A stretch of DNA of 64,000 nt from Salinicola corii (GTDB lineage: Bacteria > Pseudomonadota > Gammaproteobacteria > Pseudomonadales > Halomonadaceae): positions 495,796-559,795 of the forward strand of contig NZ_VTPX01000002.1 in the NCBI RefSeq assembly GCF_008298015.1, given 5' to 3'. Position numbers and translations under genes: made by a program. The notes below the pieces were generated by a model. The model saw only the letters and a list, made by a program, of their open reading frames with translations, searched no databases and had not been told where the DNA came from. Below, one piece after another: positions 29,005-39,256 of the stretch (positions within the stretch are counted from its first letter, which is position 1; every line of letters begins with the position of its first letter).

Positions 29005-29056
29005 CGGCATCCAGAACGTCTCTCCCGGCACGGGCTCTCTGCAGTGCCGTGGTTCA

Positions 29057-29803
29057 TTACCAGCTGTACAGAATCGATACCGAGGTGGTGGTATCGGTGC
29101 GTGCTTCGGCGTCGGGCGGCGGGTGGGTGTTGCTCTTGACGTCGTAGGAGACGCGCAGCGCGAGGTGGGAGTTCAACTGCGAGGTGATGGTCGACAGCGA
29201 ACGCGTGGTCACGCTGATGTGCGTCGCCTCCGCGGAGAGTTCCTGGTCGAACGCGATGTCGTCGCTGAAATTGTAGGTGTAATCCAGCGCCGAGTAGGCC
29301 AGGGCCAGATCGTCGCTGCCACCCTCGGCGTAGGCGTCGTGGCGATAGCCAGGACCGACTTCGGCCGAGAGGGTGTGCGTCGGGCCGACGAGGAGCTGGC
29401 GCCCGTAACCGGCGATGGTCGTGAACTGCGAGTCGTAGCCGCTGAATCGATCGCGTTCCCAGCGTGCAAAGCCGAACAGGTAGTTGTTGTCCGCCAGCTC
29501 ATAGCGTTCGCGGGCGCCAACCAGATATCGCTCCGAGGTGGTGTTGTCATTATCCTGGACGCTACGGGTCTCGGCACGGAAGGTGTGCGTAAAGCGCCCG
29601 GTCAACCAGGTCAGGCGGCCCTTGGCAAGCAATGTCTGGGTATTGGTGTTGCCGGTCAGCTTGGTATAGCCAAGTTCCGCGCTGCCACTGAAGTTGGGTG
29701 CGTTTTCGTCCGGTGCCGGCGGTGCGTAGAAAAGCTCTGCATGTGATGGCGATGCCATCAGGCAGGTGGCCAGCAGCCACCAGCGGCAACTAGGCAGGGG
29801 CAT
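29057..29803 (-). CDS. DUF481 outer-membrane beta-barrel protein
   Basis: 248 aa with a 22-residue Sec signal peptide (CRWWLLATCLMASPSHA). The mature part alternates short amphipathic beta strands: FSGSAELGYTKLTGNTNTQTL, then RFTHTFRAETRSVQDNDNTTSERYL and NYLFGFARWERDRFSGYDSQ, and it ends SVSILYSW with a terminal aromatic residue, the outer-membrane insertion signal. This matches DUF481 (salt-induced or YdiY-like outer-membrane proteins), whose function is not settled. It lies 91 bases after the PBP1a gene on the same strand; the start has a weak GAGAG site. Confidence 0.85.
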   Translation of the reverse strand: MPLPSCRWWLLATCLMASPSHAELFYAPPAPDENAPNFSGSAELGYTKLTGNTNTQTLLAKGRLTWLTGRFTHTFRAETRSVQDNDNTTSERYLVGARERYELADNNYLFGFARWERDRFSGYDSQFTTIAGYGRQLLVGPTHTLSAEVGPGYRHDAYAEGGSDDLALAYSALDYTYNFSDDIAFDQELSAEATHISVTTRSLSTITSQLNSHLALRVSYDVKSNTHPPPDAEARTDTTTSVSILYSW

Positions 29804-29894
29804 GACATCTCTCTCAGCGTCGCTGCGACGTCCTGTTGCGGTGAAGAGCGAGTGTGGAACGAATGAGTCGGGGCTCGAGGCCCCGACCAATGTA

Positions 29895-32417
29895 TCAGAA
29901 GATGGCTTCGAAAGTGCCAGTGCCTTGCGAACCGCTCTCATCTTCCAGTTCAGGGCGAATCCCTCGAGGTTGGTACTCGGGCAGGTTGTCCTTGCGGAAG
30001 ATCTCGCTGATGCCGCCGGACTGATCGTCATGCAGGCGCTTGCCGGTCTTCGGGTCGATGCGTGCCTGGACGATATCGTCAGGCGCCTTCGGAACGACCT
30101 CGGGGGTCCCTTTCAGGGCCGGGCCCATGAACGCCTTCCAGATCGGCAGGGCGGCTTGCGCGCCATATTCCGCGGTGGTGGTGTTGTCGTCCTTGCCGAC
30201 CCATACCGTCGTGACCAGTGAGTTGTTGAAGCCGGAGAACCAGGCGTCGCGCTGATCGTTGGTGGTACCGGTCTTGCCGACGATATCGGCACGGTCGAGC
30301 GACAGCGCCCCGCGGCCCGTGCCGCGCTCGATGACATCCCGCAGGATGCTGCGCAGGATGTAGAGCGCGTCGGGATCGACGACGCGGGGCGCAATGCGGC
30401 GCGGTTCGCCGTCGACTTCGGTCTGGGTCGCATCGGGCGCGCAGTCGCGGCAGGCCACCAGCGGATTGGCCTGTTCGACCACGGTATTCTGGCTACCCTG
30501 GGTGACCTTTTGAATGTACCAGGGCGAAACCTGGAAGCCGCCGTTGGCCAGCACGGCGTAGGCATTGGCGATCTCCAGCGGCGTCAGCGAGGCGCTGCCC
30601 AACGCCAGTGACAGCCCGTGTGGCAGGCGATCCCGGGAGAAGCCGAAGCGTTCGAGGAAGTTCAGTGCGTTGTCGAGCCCCAGCGACTGCAGCACGCGGA
30701 TGGTCACCAGGTTGCGCGAGGTGTACAGCCCGACCCGGAGGCGTGTCGGCCCGCGGAACTGGCGTTCCGCGTTTTCGGGGCGCCAGTCGTCGCCGCTGTA
30801 CTGGGACATCACCACCGGCGCGTCGTTGATGATGGTGGCTGCGGTCATGCCGCCTTCCTGCAGCGCCGCCAGATAGACGAAGGGCTTGAAGTTGGAGCCG
30901 ACCTGGCGTTGCGCCTGGATGGCTCGGTTGAACTTGCTGGCGGCAAAGCTGAATCCACCCTGCAGCGCCTCGATGGCGCCGGTTTGGGGGTCGAGCACGA
31001 CGATCGCGCCCTCCGCGCCGGGGCGCTGTGACAAACGCCAGCTGTCGCCGTTCTTCAAGATGCGGACCAGGTCGCCGCGCTGGGCGATCGCCTCTGCATT
31101 GGTGGGCACATCGCCGCGCCATTTGGCGCTGTGGTAGACGCGGGCCCACTTGAGGCCGTCCCAGTCCAGCGTGATGACTTTGCCATCGGCGTTGAGTACG
31201 TGCATCTGCTTGCCGTCGGTTTCGGTCACGATGGCCGGCTGAAGGGGGCCATAGGCGGGCGTGCGCTCCAGCACCTTGAGCCAGTTGCTGACATCGCCAT
31301 CGACACCTTCGATGGTGGCCTCGCTGCTCTGGGCCGCCTGGCGCGCGGTCTGGATGACCTCCGGGGACTCCGATAGCTCTTCTTCCAGGCCCTGCCGCTC
31401 GGTGCGGTCCTGCGCTTCGACGAGGCTCGGAGGTACGTCTTTTTCCTCCGGACCACGCCAGCCGTGGCGGGTGTCGTAGTCGATCAGGCCCTGTACCAGC
31501 GCATTCCGGGCTTCGGTCTGGAGGTGACTGTCGAGCGTGGTCGTGATGCGGATATTGTCGGTGTAGGCCTTGTCGCCGAACCGCTCGACGGCGTAGGCAC
31601 GTGCCATTTCCGCCACATAGGGGGCGTCGACCTCCGACTGCGCGACATGGCGGCTGGCCGTGATCGGCGCCTTGACGGCCTGCTCGTAGCTAGCTTGGTC
31701 GATCGAACCGAGCTGACGCATGCGGTAGAGGATCCAGTTGCGTCGGATCAGGGCGCGTTCCGGATTGGCCAGCGGATTGAAGCTGGAGGGGGCCTTGGGA
31801 AGGCCTGCGATCATGGCGTACTGCGGCAACGTCAGATCGGCCAGCGGCTTGCCATAGTAAGTATTGGCGGCGGCGGCGACGCCATAGGACCGGTGGCCCA
31901 GATAGATCTTGTTGACATAGAGCTCGAGAATCTCCGGCTTGTTCAGGATCTGTTCCATCTGCAGCGCCAGCAGGATCTCGCGAATCTTGCGGGTGAACGT
32001 CTGATCCAGAGTCAGCAGGTAGTTGCGTGCCACCTGCATGGTGATGGTGCTGCCGCCGGACTGGATGTCTCCCGAAGAGGCCAGTTCCACTGCCGCGCGC
32101 AGAAGGCCTTTCGGGTCGACGCCGGGATGGTTGTAAAAGTTGGCATCCTCGGCCGCCAGCAGTGCATCGATCAGCGGTTTAGGAATTTGATCGTAGCTGA
32201 TCGGCATGCGGCGCTCCTCGCCGTATTCGCCAATCAGCTTGTTGTCCTCGGTGTAAATTCGCAGCGGCGTTTGAAGCTCGTAGTTCTGGAGCTGGCGCAC
32301 GTCCGGCAGGCCAGGGGCAAAATAGAGCCCTGCGCCGACGACGGCCAGCACGACACCGGCGCATAGCGACAGCAGCAGCCAGAAGGCGGTCGTCAGTAAG
32401 CGGGTAAAAAGCTTCAT
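29895..32417 (-). CDS. mrcA: Penicillin-binding protein 1A, bifunctional peptidoglycan synthase
   Basis: 840 aa from the Met that opens MKLFTRLLTTAFWLLL; an upstream in-frame ATG (32486) lies only about ten bases from the predicted transcription start and lacks a ribosome site. One N-terminal membrane anchor; GT51 glycosyltransferase with EDANFYNHPGVDPKGLLRA and GGSTITMQVARN; an OB-like insert; transpeptidase with SNFK (SxxK), SRN (SxN) and GKTGTTND (KTG). It polymerises and crosslinks peptidoglycan in the periplasm. It is divergent from pilMNOPQ, the standard order in pseudomonads and halomonads. Confidence 0.95.
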   Translation of the reverse strand: MKLFTRLLTTAFWLLLSLCAGVVLAVVGAGLYFAPGLPDVRQLQNYELQTPLRIYTEDNKLIGEYGEERRMPISYDQIPKPLIDALLAAEDANFYNHPGVDPKGLLRAAVELASSGDIQSGGSTITMQVARNYLLTLDQTFTRKIREILLALQMEQILNKPEILELYVNKIYLGHRSYGVAAAANTYYGKPLADLTLPQYAMIAGLPKAPSSFNPLANPERALIRRNWILYRMRQLGSIDQASYEQAVKAPITASRHVAQSEVDAPYVAEMARAYAVERFGDKAYTDNIRITTTLDSHLQTEARNALVQGLIDYDTRHGWRGPEEKDVPPSLVEAQDRTERQGLEEELSESPEVIQTARQAAQSSEATIEGVDGDVSNWLKVLERTPAYGPLQPAIVTETDGKQMHVLNADGKVITLDWDGLKWARVYHSAKWRGDVPTNAEAIAQRGDLVRILKNGDSWRLSQRPGAEGAIVVLDPQTGAIEALQGGFSFAASKFNRAIQAQRQVGSNFKPFVYLAALQEGGMTAATIINDAPVVMSQYSGDDWRPENAERQFRGPTRLRVGLYTSRNLVTIRVLQSLGLDNALNFLERFGFSRDRLPHGLSLALGSASLTPLEIANAYAVLANGGFQVSPWYIQKVTQGSQNTVVEQANPLVACRDCAPDATQTEVDGEPRRIAPRVVDPDALYILRSILRDVIERGTGRGALSLDRADIVGKTGTTNDQRDAWFSGFNNSLVTTVWVGKDDNTTTAEYGAQAALPIWKAFMGPALKGTPEVVPKAPDDIVQARIDPKTGKRLHDDQSGGISEIFRKDNLPEYQPRGIRPELEDESGSQGTGTFEAIF

Positions 32418-32502
32418 ATAAAGAGGTAATCCTTGACTGGTGGCGGTCCGGCCGCGTGCGTGCCCGCTATCCCTAGCTTCGGACATGGTTCAGTACCGGG
32501 GC

Positions 32503-32508
32503 ATTATA
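32503..32508 (-). promoter_or_regulatory. -10 element of the mrcA promoter
   Basis: A perfect TATAAT on the minus strand, 80-90 bases before the chosen mrcA start. No clear -35 is seen 16-18 bases upstream. It supports the shorter PBP1a start. Confidence 0.45.
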
Positions 32509-32650
32509 TGGATGCGATAGAGCCGGGGCCAGTTTCGTCCTTGCCGCTTCCTGCAAGCAACGAGAAATAAGTGTAACGAAATGTCTCAAGTTGCCTGTCG
32601 GGCCGCCGTTAACTTCGATTAGGATTTTCGAGTTTCGGCGAGGTGAGACA

Positions 32651-33703
32651 GTGTTGCGCTTGAAAAGATCCTCCCAGGGATTGGTCGGAGTGGACATCAC
32701 CTCCGCCACCGTCAAGCTGCTGGAGTTGGAGCGTCACGCCGGCGGTCTGAGGATCGACAGTTACGCAGTGCGCCCGCTGAGCGAGGGAGCCGTCGTCGAG
32801 AGGCGTATTCGCGACAAGAGCGAGGTCGTGGACACGTTGCGCCGGGCGGTCGAGCATGCGCAACTGCGTTCCCGGCGCGCCGTGGTGGCGGTACCCAATT
32901 CGGCCGCCATCACCCGAGTGCTGTCGCTGCCTGCCTCACTCAGCGACGAGGAGATCGAAGCCCGTATCCAGATGGAGTCCGACAAGCATATCCCGTTTCC
33001 GCTCAACGAGGTTGCCTTCGACTTCCAGCGGTTGGCGCACCATGGCCGTTACCCGGATCAGCAGGAGATCCTGCTGGTGGCTTGCCGTTTACAGGATATC
33101 GAGACGCTTACCTCGACCATGGAGGCGGTGGGGCTGGAGGCGGTGGCCGTTGACGTGGAGGGCTTCGCGCTCGAGCGGGTCTGTCGTACCCTGCGGGATT
33201 CCGAAGAAGAGGGCGACAGTACGGCGCTGGTCGATATCGGTGCCAATCTTTGTGCCTTCCATGTGCTCAAAGGCGGAAGGATCGTCTACAGCCGGGACAA
33301 TCTGTGTGGCGGGCGACAGCTCACCGATGCCATCAGCAAGCGTTACGGCATGAGCTTCGACGAAGCCGGCCGTGCCAAGAAGCGCGGGGGACTGCCCGAC
33401 GACTATCGTCAGCAAGTGCTGTTGCCGTTCATTGATACCCTTATTCAGCACATCGGGCGTTCGTTGCAACTCTACTACACCTCCGCGGGACAGCAGCAGG
33501 TTCGACGTCTCGTCCTTGGCGGCGGGTCGAGCGCGCTACCGGGATTCGCGGAGCGGCTGCGTGCCCAGAGCGGTCTCGAGGCGAAGCTCGCCAACCCCTT
33601 TCACCACATGCGGGTCCATTCGCGGCTGGATGTCGGTGCACTGGCCGCGGACGCGCCGGCGATGCTCACGGCCTGTGGTCTCGCCATGCGGGCCATGGCA
33701 TGA
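32651..33703 (+). CDS. pilM: Type IV pilus assembly protein PilM
   Basis: 350 aa from a GTG with CGAGGTGAG just upstream; this places the start right before the conserved LVGVDITSATVKLLELE. Actin-like (FtsA/PilM) fold: phosphate loops LVGVDITS and TALVDIGANLCAFHVLKGG, and late LVLGGGSSALPGFAERL. PilM is cytoplasmic, binds the N-terminal peptide of PilN and links the inner-membrane complex to the motor. It is the first gene of pilMNOPQ; it overlaps pilN by ATGA. Confidence 0.95.
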   Translation: MLRLKRSSQGLVGVDITSATVKLLELERHAGGLRIDSYAVRPLSEGAVVERRIRDKSEVVDTLRRAVEHAQLRSRRAVVAVPNSAAITRVLSLPASLSDEEIEARIQMESDKHIPFPLNEVAFDFQRLAHHGRYPDQQEILLVACRLQDIETLTSTMEAVGLEAVAVDVEGFALERVCRTLRDSEEEGDSTALVDIGANLCAFHVLKGGRIVYSRDNLCGGRQLTDAISKRYGMSFDEAGRAKKRGGLPDDYRQQVLLPFIDTLIQHIGRSLQLYYTSAGQQQVRRLVLGGGSSALPGFAERLRAQSGLEAKLANPFHHMRVHSRLDVGALAADAPAMLTACGLAMRAMA

Positions 33704-34269
33704 CGATCGAGATCAATCTCCTGCCGTGGCGGGAGCAGCGTCGTGTTCAACGGACCCGTCGTTTCAAGCAGGGTTTGCTGCTGACACTGCTCGTCGGCCT
33801 GTTGATCGGCTGGGGGATCTCCCTGCACGAGAAGTCGCTGGTACGAGCGGGACAGGCCCGGGTCGCGCTAATCCAGCGCGATACCGACGCCCTCACTCGC
33901 GATATTCAGGCGATGCGCGATTTTCGCGAGTTGCGGGAGCGCATGCTGAAGCAGATCGAAGTGATCAACGAACTGCAATCGAGCCGTCCACTCACCATTC
34001 GCGTCCTCGATCAACTGACGGCCACGCTGGTCGATGGCGTCTATTACACCGAGCTGGATCGCAGGAACGACCGGCTGGAGCTTAGCGGCGTAGCAGCTTC
34101 CAATCGTCAGGTTTCCGACCAGATGCGAGCGCTGGATAACAGTTCGGCATTCGCTATCCCGCTGCTCTCGGACGTGCAGTCCGCAGAGGGGCCCGCGGCG
34201 GCCAAGCGCTTCCACATGAGTGTCGACCAGCATCCGGTCGATGACAGTGTGGCGGGGGCCGGATCATGA
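33700..34269 (+). CDS. pilN: Type IV pilus assembly protein PilN
   Basis: 189 aa. It begins MTIEINLLPWREQRR, the conserved INLLPWR motif that docks into PilM. One membrane helix (LLLTLLVGLLIGWGISL) precedes a periplasmic coiled coil (about 45-90) and a ferredoxin-like domain. It pairs with PilO in the inner-membrane alignment complex. It overlaps both neighbours by ATGA. Confidence 0.95.
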   Translation: MTIEINLLPWREQRRVQRTRRFKQGLLLTLLVGLLIGWGISLHEKSLVRAGQARVALIQRDTDALTRDIQAMRDFRELRERMLKQIEVINELQSSRPLTIRVLDQLTATLVDGVYYTELDRRNDRLELSGVAASNRQVSDQMRALDNSSAFAIPLLSDVQSAEGPAAAKRFHMSVDQHPVDDSVAGAGS

Positions 34270-34952
34270 GGCGTCCGACGATGAGGTTTCGGTGGTTGAA
34301 CGGTCTTCGTGATCTGGCTGGAGAGCAGTGGCGGCAATTGCGTGAACTCCAGTGGCGCGAGCTGGATATCAAGGAGGCAGGCACCTGGCCTGTCGGCCTG
34401 CAGGTAATGATCGCATTGGCGCTTCTGCTGGTTTCGCTGTGGGGCGCGCAATGGTTGTTGGCTTCGTCGCCCCGGGAAATGCACCAGCGATTGATGGTGC
34501 GGGAACAGCAAGCACTGCAGCGTTTCGAGACGCTCTCGTATCAGGCCGTCAATCTACCGGCGATGGAGCGCCAGATGAGCGAACTGCAGACCCGCATGCA
34601 GCGGGTGCTGGAGATGCTGCCGAGCGATGCAGAGGTCCCGGCGCTACTGGATGCCATCAGTGACGCGGCACGCGAGCAGCAACTCGATATCGATAGCATC
34701 AAGTTGCGTCCGGCGGTCGAAAAAGCGTTCTACATCGAGCAACCCTTCGACATCCAGGTGCGCGGGGACTTCCACCAGATCGCCTCGTTCCTGGCTCGTG
34801 TCGCTGCCATGCCGCGTATCGTCACGCTGCACGATTTCACTCTGACGCCGATGGGGGATCGTCTCCGGCTGTCGATGCTGGCCAAGACCTACCGCTACCG
34901 GGAGGACGCCGATCCCAGCATCGATTCCAAAAAAGAGAGGGGGAAACCGTGA
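34266..34952 (+). CDS. pilO: Type IV pilus assembly protein PilO
   Basis: 228 aa. A cytoplasmic N terminus, one membrane helix (LQVMIALALLLVSLWGAQWLL), a coiled coil (about 75-125) and a periplasmic ferredoxin-like domain (YIEQPFDIQVRGDFHQIASFLARVAAMPRIVTL) match PilO. It forms heterodimers with PilN and contacts PilP. The end overlaps pilP through GTGA. Confidence 0.95.
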   Translation: MRRPTMRFRWLNGLRDLAGEQWRQLRELQWRELDIKEAGTWPVGLQVMIALALLLVSLWGAQWLLASSPREMHQRLMVREQQALQRFETLSYQAVNLPAMERQMSELQTRMQRVLEMLPSDAEVPALLDAISDAAREQQLDIDSIKLRPAVEKAFYIEQPFDIQVRGDFHQIASFLARVAAMPRIVTLHDFTLTPMGDRLRLSMLAKTYRYREDADPSIDSKKERGKP

Positions 34953-35500
34953 GCGCGAACCACCTCGTTCTGGCCGGGATACTCATCGGTAGCGGCCTGC
35001 TCGTGGGGTGTCAGGATGCCAATCTGGAAGCGTTGGAGGCGCATCTGGATGCGTTGCGGTACAAGCCTCAGGGACAGATCGCCGCGCTACCGCAGATGCC
35101 GCAGTATGCCACCGCCGACTACGACCAGAGTCAGCGCCGCAGTCCGTTCGTGGCCGAACACGAAGATCATGTCGATCCGGTGGATAGTGCGCCGCTACCC
35201 GATGTCGATCGTCTGCGCCAGCCTCTGGAAGCCTTCGAACTCGATAGCCTGACCCTGGTCGGCACCTTGACGGTGGGAAATACCCCCTCGGGCCTGGTCG
35301 CTGCGCCGGATGGCAGGGTCCATCGGCTGTTCGCGGGCGACTACCTGGGCAAGGATTACGGAAAGGTCGTTGACGTCGAGCCACGCGCACTGGCGCTGAT
35401 CGAGACTGTGCGGGACCCCCAGGGGGGCTGGACGGAGCGTCGGCAGCGTCTGGCCATGGCACCACAAGAATCCGACGGTGCCAGCCGGCGGCAACAGTAG
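34949..35500 (+). CDS. pilP: Type IV pilus lipoprotein PilP
   Basis: 183 aa from a GTG preceded by GAGAGGGGG. A short signal peptide ends in lipobox LLVGC (Cys21), so it is an inner-membrane or periplasmic lipoprotein. A flexible linker follows, with RRSPFV, then the beta domain LEAFELDSLTLVGTL and VHRLFAGDYLGKDYGKVVDVE. PilP connects PilN/PilO to the N0 domain of the PilQ secretin. It lies 11 bases before pilQ. Confidence 0.95.
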   Translation: MSANHLVLAGILIGSGLLVGCQDANLEALEAHLDALRYKPQGQIAALPQMPQYATADYDQSQRRSPFVAEHEDHVDPVDSAPLPDVDRLRQPLEAFELDSLTLVGTLTVGNTPSGLVAAPDGRVHRLFAGDYLGKDYGKVVDVEPRALALIETVRDPQGGWTERRQRLAMAPQESDGASRRQQ

Positions 35501-35511
35501 CAGGGGAACCC

Positions 35512-37578
35512 ATGAATTTTCGACGGCATTTCGCCGCATTGATCGCGACGCTGATTCTATGGGGGGTGACGGTCTCCGCCTTGGCGGCCCCCACCTTGAC
35601 CGCGATGACATTCACCGACCAGGGCGCTGGCCGCCTGGACGTGGGTCTCAACTTCGTCGGTGGCGTGCCGGAAGTTCGCGGTTATCGTACGGATTCCCCA
35701 CCACGGTTGGCGCTGGATCTGTTGCAGACGCAGAGCGGTTTGTCCCAGTCGAACTTTGCCATCGGTAGCGCCGGTGTCAGCGGCGTGAGGGTGCTGGGAG
35801 CGGGGGGCCGTACGCGCCTGGTTTTCGAGCTGGAGTCGACGACCGGCTATCGGCTCGAGCGAATGTCGGACCGGGTCGTCGTGCACCTGGGCGGTGATCC
35901 CGACGCTTTGCCGCTGGCATCTTCGCCCGCCGGGCTCGTCGACGCGCCGACAACGCTGCCAACCGGGCCCCGGGTCAGCGCGATCGATTTTCGTCGTGGC
36001 GCGGATGGCGCCGGACAGCTGCAACTGGAACTCGATCGTGCCGGCGTCGCGGCCGAGGTAACGGGGCAGGGGCGACAGGTTTCCGTCAGGTTGCCGGGTG
36101 TCGCCCTGCCCGACGAGCAGTATCAGACGCTCGATGTCGGAGACTTCGGCACGAGTGTCCAGCGCATCGTGCCGCGTCGCAGTGTTGGCGGCGTGACTTT
36201 CGATATCGTCGCTTCCGATGCCGTGGAGCCGCTGGTGACCCAGAACGGTCGTCGCTTGACGATAGAACTGGCTGCAGCGGGAACGATCGAGCGTCCCGAG
36301 GTGGAGAGTCTGCCCAGCTACACCGGGCACCGCATCACGCTCGATTTTCAGGACATTCCGGTTCGCGACGTGCTGTCGATCATTGCCGAAGAGTCCGGGC
36401 TCAACGTCGTAGCCAGCGACGGTGTGCAGGGAAACGTGACCCTCAATCTTACGGATGTGCCGTGGGATCAGGCGCTCGATCTGGTCTTGCGCAATCACGG
36501 CCTGTCGGCGCGTCGCGAAGGCAACGTGATGATGGTGGCGCCCACCGGCGAACTGGCGAGCCTGCAACGTCAGACGCTGGAAACCCGCGAGCAGTCCGAG
36601 CAGTTGGCACCGCTGAATACGGAGTTCCTGCAGATTCGCTACGCCAAGGCCGATTCCCTTGCCGCGCTGCTGCGAGGCGGCGAGGGAATTGGAATGATGT
36701 CGGAGCGTGGTCGGGTCACCGTCGATCCGCGCACCAATACGCTGATCCTGCAGGACACTCGCGATCAACTGGACGCGATCCGGCGGACCATCGACCACCT
36801 CGATGTCCCGGTACGTCAGGTGCAGATCGAGGCTCGTATCGTGATCGCGAGGGATAGCGCTACGCACGAGCTGGGCGTCAACTGGGGGCTTTCCTCCCCG
36901 CGGGGGCGTCATTTCGATCTGAGCGGGGCGGCCGACGGCAATCCTTCGACGGTGCCGACGACCTCGGATGACCCCGCTCCCTATGGTGGCGGATTGGCGG
37001 TCGATCTGGGCAACGCGACTAACCCGGCCAGCGCTTTCAGCTTCGGTTATCTCTCCGGGGACGTGTTGATCGATCTCGAATTGCGTGCGCTGGAGAGTGA
37101 GGGCAAGAGCCAGACCATCTCCCAACCCAAGGTGATTACCGCCAACCAGCGCACCGCGGTCATCAAGCAGGGGCAGGAGGTGCCCTATCAGGAAGCTTCC
37201 TCCAGCGGCGCGACGACCACCGAGTTCAAAGAGGCGGTGCTGTCGCTCGAGGTGACGCCGCAGATCACACCCGACGATCGCATCATCATGGATCTGCGCA
37301 TCAATAACGACGATATTTCCAATACACGATTCGATGGCGCGCCGGCGATCGATACCAACGAGATTCAGACCCAGGTGCTGGTCGACAACGGCGAAACCGT
37401 GGTGCTGGGTGGAATCCTGACGTCCGAGCAGTTACGTACGCTGTTCAAGACCCCGTTCCTGGGAGACATCCCGGTGCTGGGCAATCTCTTCCGCTATACC
37501 CAGGAAAGCAACGAGAAGGTAGAATTGCTGGTATTCATTACGCCCAAGATCATCGAGGACGGACTGGCCATTCGCTGA
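35512..37578 (+). CDS. pilQ: Type IV pilus secretin PilQ
   Basis: 688 aa; AGGGGA lies upstream. A signal peptide (about 26 residues) is followed by two AMIN domains (about 28-125 and 155-260), which bind peptidoglycan. Then come the STN/N0 domain ([26 protein letters not shown]), N1, and the secretin barrel ([22 protein letters not shown], ending [24 protein letters not shown]). It forms the outer-membrane pore for the pilus. It overlaps aroK by one base (TGATG). Confidence 0.97.
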   Translation: MNFRRHFAALIATLILWGVTVSALAAPTLTAMTFTDQGAGRLDVGLNFVGGVPEVRGYRTDSPPRLALDLLQTQSGLSQSNFAIGSAGVSGVRVLGAGGRTRLVFELESTTGYRLERMSDRVVVHLGGDPDALPLASSPAGLVDAPTTLPTGPRVSAIDFRRGADGAGQLQLELDRAGVAAEVTGQGRQVSVRLPGVALPDEQYQTLDVGDFGTSVQRIVPRRSVGGVTFDIVASDAVEPLVTQNGRRLTIELAAAGTIERPEVESLPSYTGHRITLDFQDIPVRDVLSIIAEESGLNVVASDGVQGNVTLNLTDVPWDQALDLVLRNHGLSARREGNVMMVAPTGELASLQRQTLETREQSEQLAPLNTEFLQIRYAKADSLAALLRGGEGIGMMSERGRVTVDPRTNTLILQDTRDQLDAIRRTIDHLDVPVRQVQIEARIVIARDSATHELGVNWGLSSPRGRHFDLSGAADGNPSTVPTTSDDPAPYGGGLAVDLGNATNPASAFSFGYLSGDVLIDLELRALESEGKSQTISQPKVITANQRTAVIKQGQEVPYQEASSSGATTTEFKEAVLSLEVTPQITPDDRIIMDLRINNDDISNTRFDGAPAIDTNEIQTQVLVDNGETVVLGGILTSEQLRTLFKTPFLGDIPVLGNLFRYTQESNEKVELLVFITPKIIEDGLAIR

Positions 37579-38138
37579 TGCGGTCGCTTCCCAATCTTTT
37601 TCTCATCGGTCCCATGGGGGCCGGCAAGAGCACAATCGGCCGCCTTCTGGCGGCCGAATTGCAGCGCGAATTCCTGGATAGCGACCACCAGATAGAGGGT
37701 CGATGCGGGGCGAACATCCCGTGGATTTTCGATGTCGAAGGCGAGCAGGGGTTTCGTGATCGCGAGACGGCCATGCTCGACGAGCTCACCCAGCGCAGTG
37801 AAGTCGTGATGGCGACGGGCGGCGGCGCGGTCATGCGCGAGGTCAATCGGCAACTGCTGCGAGAGCGGGGTACGGTGATCTACCTGGCTACCACCGTCGA
37901 GCAGCAGATTCGACGCACCTCGCGGGATCGCAATCGACCGCTGCTCCAGAATGCCAACCCGGAACAGGTGCTGAGGGAGCTGTTCGCGATTCGCGATCCG
38001 CTCTATCGCGCTACGGCGGATGTCGTCGTGCGCACGGATCGTCGCGGTCCCAGAAGCGTGGTCGGTGATATCCTGCGCCGTGTCTCCCGTCTCGCCGAGC
38101 CGCTCGGTGCCTCGTCGCCACTCTCTCATCAGAGGTAA
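37578..38138 (+). CDS. aroK: Shikimate kinase
   Basis: 186 aa. Walker [16 protein letters not shown] (about 11-25), the shikimate-binding DSDHQIE (DxD) region, RDRE with FRDRET, and the GGGAV loop. It phosphorylates shikimate in chorismate synthesis. It follows pilQ directly and precedes aroB by five bases, as in most gammaproteobacteria. Confidence 0.97.
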   Translation: MRSLPNLFLIGPMGAGKSTIGRLLAAELQREFLDSDHQIEGRCGANIPWIFDVEGEQGFRDRETAMLDELTQRSEVVMATGGGAVMREVNRQLLRERGTVIYLATTVEQQIRRTSRDRNRPLLQNANPEQVLRELFAIRDPLYRATADVVVRTDRRGPRSVVGDILRRVSRLAEPLGASSPLSHQR

Positions 38139-38143
38139 GTCCC

Positions 38144-39256
38144 ATGTCGTCAGTTTCTTTGCTTTCGGTGGAGTCGTTGAGCGTGTCGCTGGGCGAGCGC
38201 AGTTACCCGATCCACGTCGGCGCGGGCGTTCTGGCGAGCCGGGAACATTTGCTGCCGTATCTGGCGGGCCGCCAGGTGATGATCGTGACCAACGAGGCGA
38301 TCGCTCCGCATTACCTCGCGGCGCTCAAGCAGACGCTGGCCGGTGCCGACCTCGAGATCCGGGAAGTCATCCTGCCCGATGGAGAGGCGACCAAGACGCT
38401 GGCGTCGGTGGAGCGTATCTGGGATGCCCTGCTGGCTGCCGGCTTCAATCGTCACTGCACGCTGATCGCGCTGGGTGGAGGCGTCATCGGCGACATGGCG
38501 GGGTATGCGGCCGCCAGCTATCAGCGCGGCGTCGCGTTCATCCAGATTCCCACCACGCTGTTGGCCCAGGTCGACTCCTCCGTGGGCGGCAAGACGGGCG
38601 TCAATCACCCGCGTGGCAAGAACATGATCGGTGCGTTCTGGCAGCCCCGGGCGGTGATCGTCGATATCGACACCTTGCGAACGCTGCCGGCCCGGGAACT
38701 TTCCGCGGGACTGGCGGAGGTGATCAAGTACGGCTTGATCTGGGATATCTCCTTCCTCGAGTGGCTGGAGGAGAACCTGGCGGCACTCCGAGCGCTGGAC
38801 GAGTCCGCCATTCGTCACGCCATTCGCCGCAGCTGCGAGATCAAGGCGGAAGTCGTCGCCGAGGACGAGACCGAGCAGGGCGTACGAGCGCTGCTCAACC
38901 TGGGGCACACCTTTGGTCACGCCATCGAGGCGCATCAGGGCTATGGCAACTGGCTGCACGGCGAAGCGGTGGGCGCCGGCATGATGATGGCGACCCGGCT
39001 ATCCTTTGATCGCGGCTGGCTGAGCGAGGCCGATGTCGAGCGCGTCGCGGCGATTCTGATCGCGGCGGATCTCCCGGTCACGGCGCCGGCCAACATGCAG
39101 GCCGAGGACTTTCTCTCTCGCATGCGCCTCGACAAGAAGAATCTCGACAGTCGGCTGCGCCTGATCCTGCTCGAGGCGCTGGGGCGCGCCTGTATACGGG
39201 ACGATACCGAGGCCGAGCAGCTCCACCGACTGCTGGAACGCTTCCCCCGAGGCTGA
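38144..39256 (+). CDS. aroB: 3-dehydroquinate synthase
   Basis: 370 aa. NAD-binding and active-site motifs are clear: ALGGGVIGDMAGYAAASYQRG, IPTTLLAQVDSSVGGKTGVNHP, GLAEVIKYGLI, and LNLGHTFGHAIE with the metal-binding histidines. It converts DAHP to 3-dehydroquinate in the shikimate pathway. In pseudomonads a damX-like gene usually follows; here a 628-base gap follows instead. Confidence 0.97.
   Translation: MSSVSLLSVESLSVSLGERSYPIHVGAGVLASREHLLPYLAGRQVMIVTNEAIAPHYLAALKQTLAGADLEIREVILPDGEATKTLASVERIWDALLAAGFNRHCTLIALGGGVIGDMAGYAAASYQRGVAFIQIPTTLLAQVDSSVGGKTGVNHPRGKNMIGAFWQPRAVIVDIDTLRTLPARELSAGLAEVIKYGLIWDISFLEWLEENLAALRALDESAIRHAIRRSCEIKAEVVAEDETEQGVRALLNLGHTFGHAIEAHQGYGNWLHGEAVGAGMMMATRLSFDRGWLSEADVERVAAILIAADLPVTAPANMQAEDFLSRMRLDKKNLDSRLRLILLEALGRACIRDDTEAEQLHRLLERFPRG

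Noticed and set aside
32418..32486. Longer PBP1a start 23 codons upstream
   Set aside because: It would lie about ten bases from the predicted transcription start, lacks a ribosome site, and adds residues unlike the family's short cytoplasmic end.
35557..37125. 522-residue open frame antisense to pilQ
   Set aside because: PilQ on plus is complete and in a conserved operon; the antisense product has no signal peptide or motif and no ribosome-binding site.
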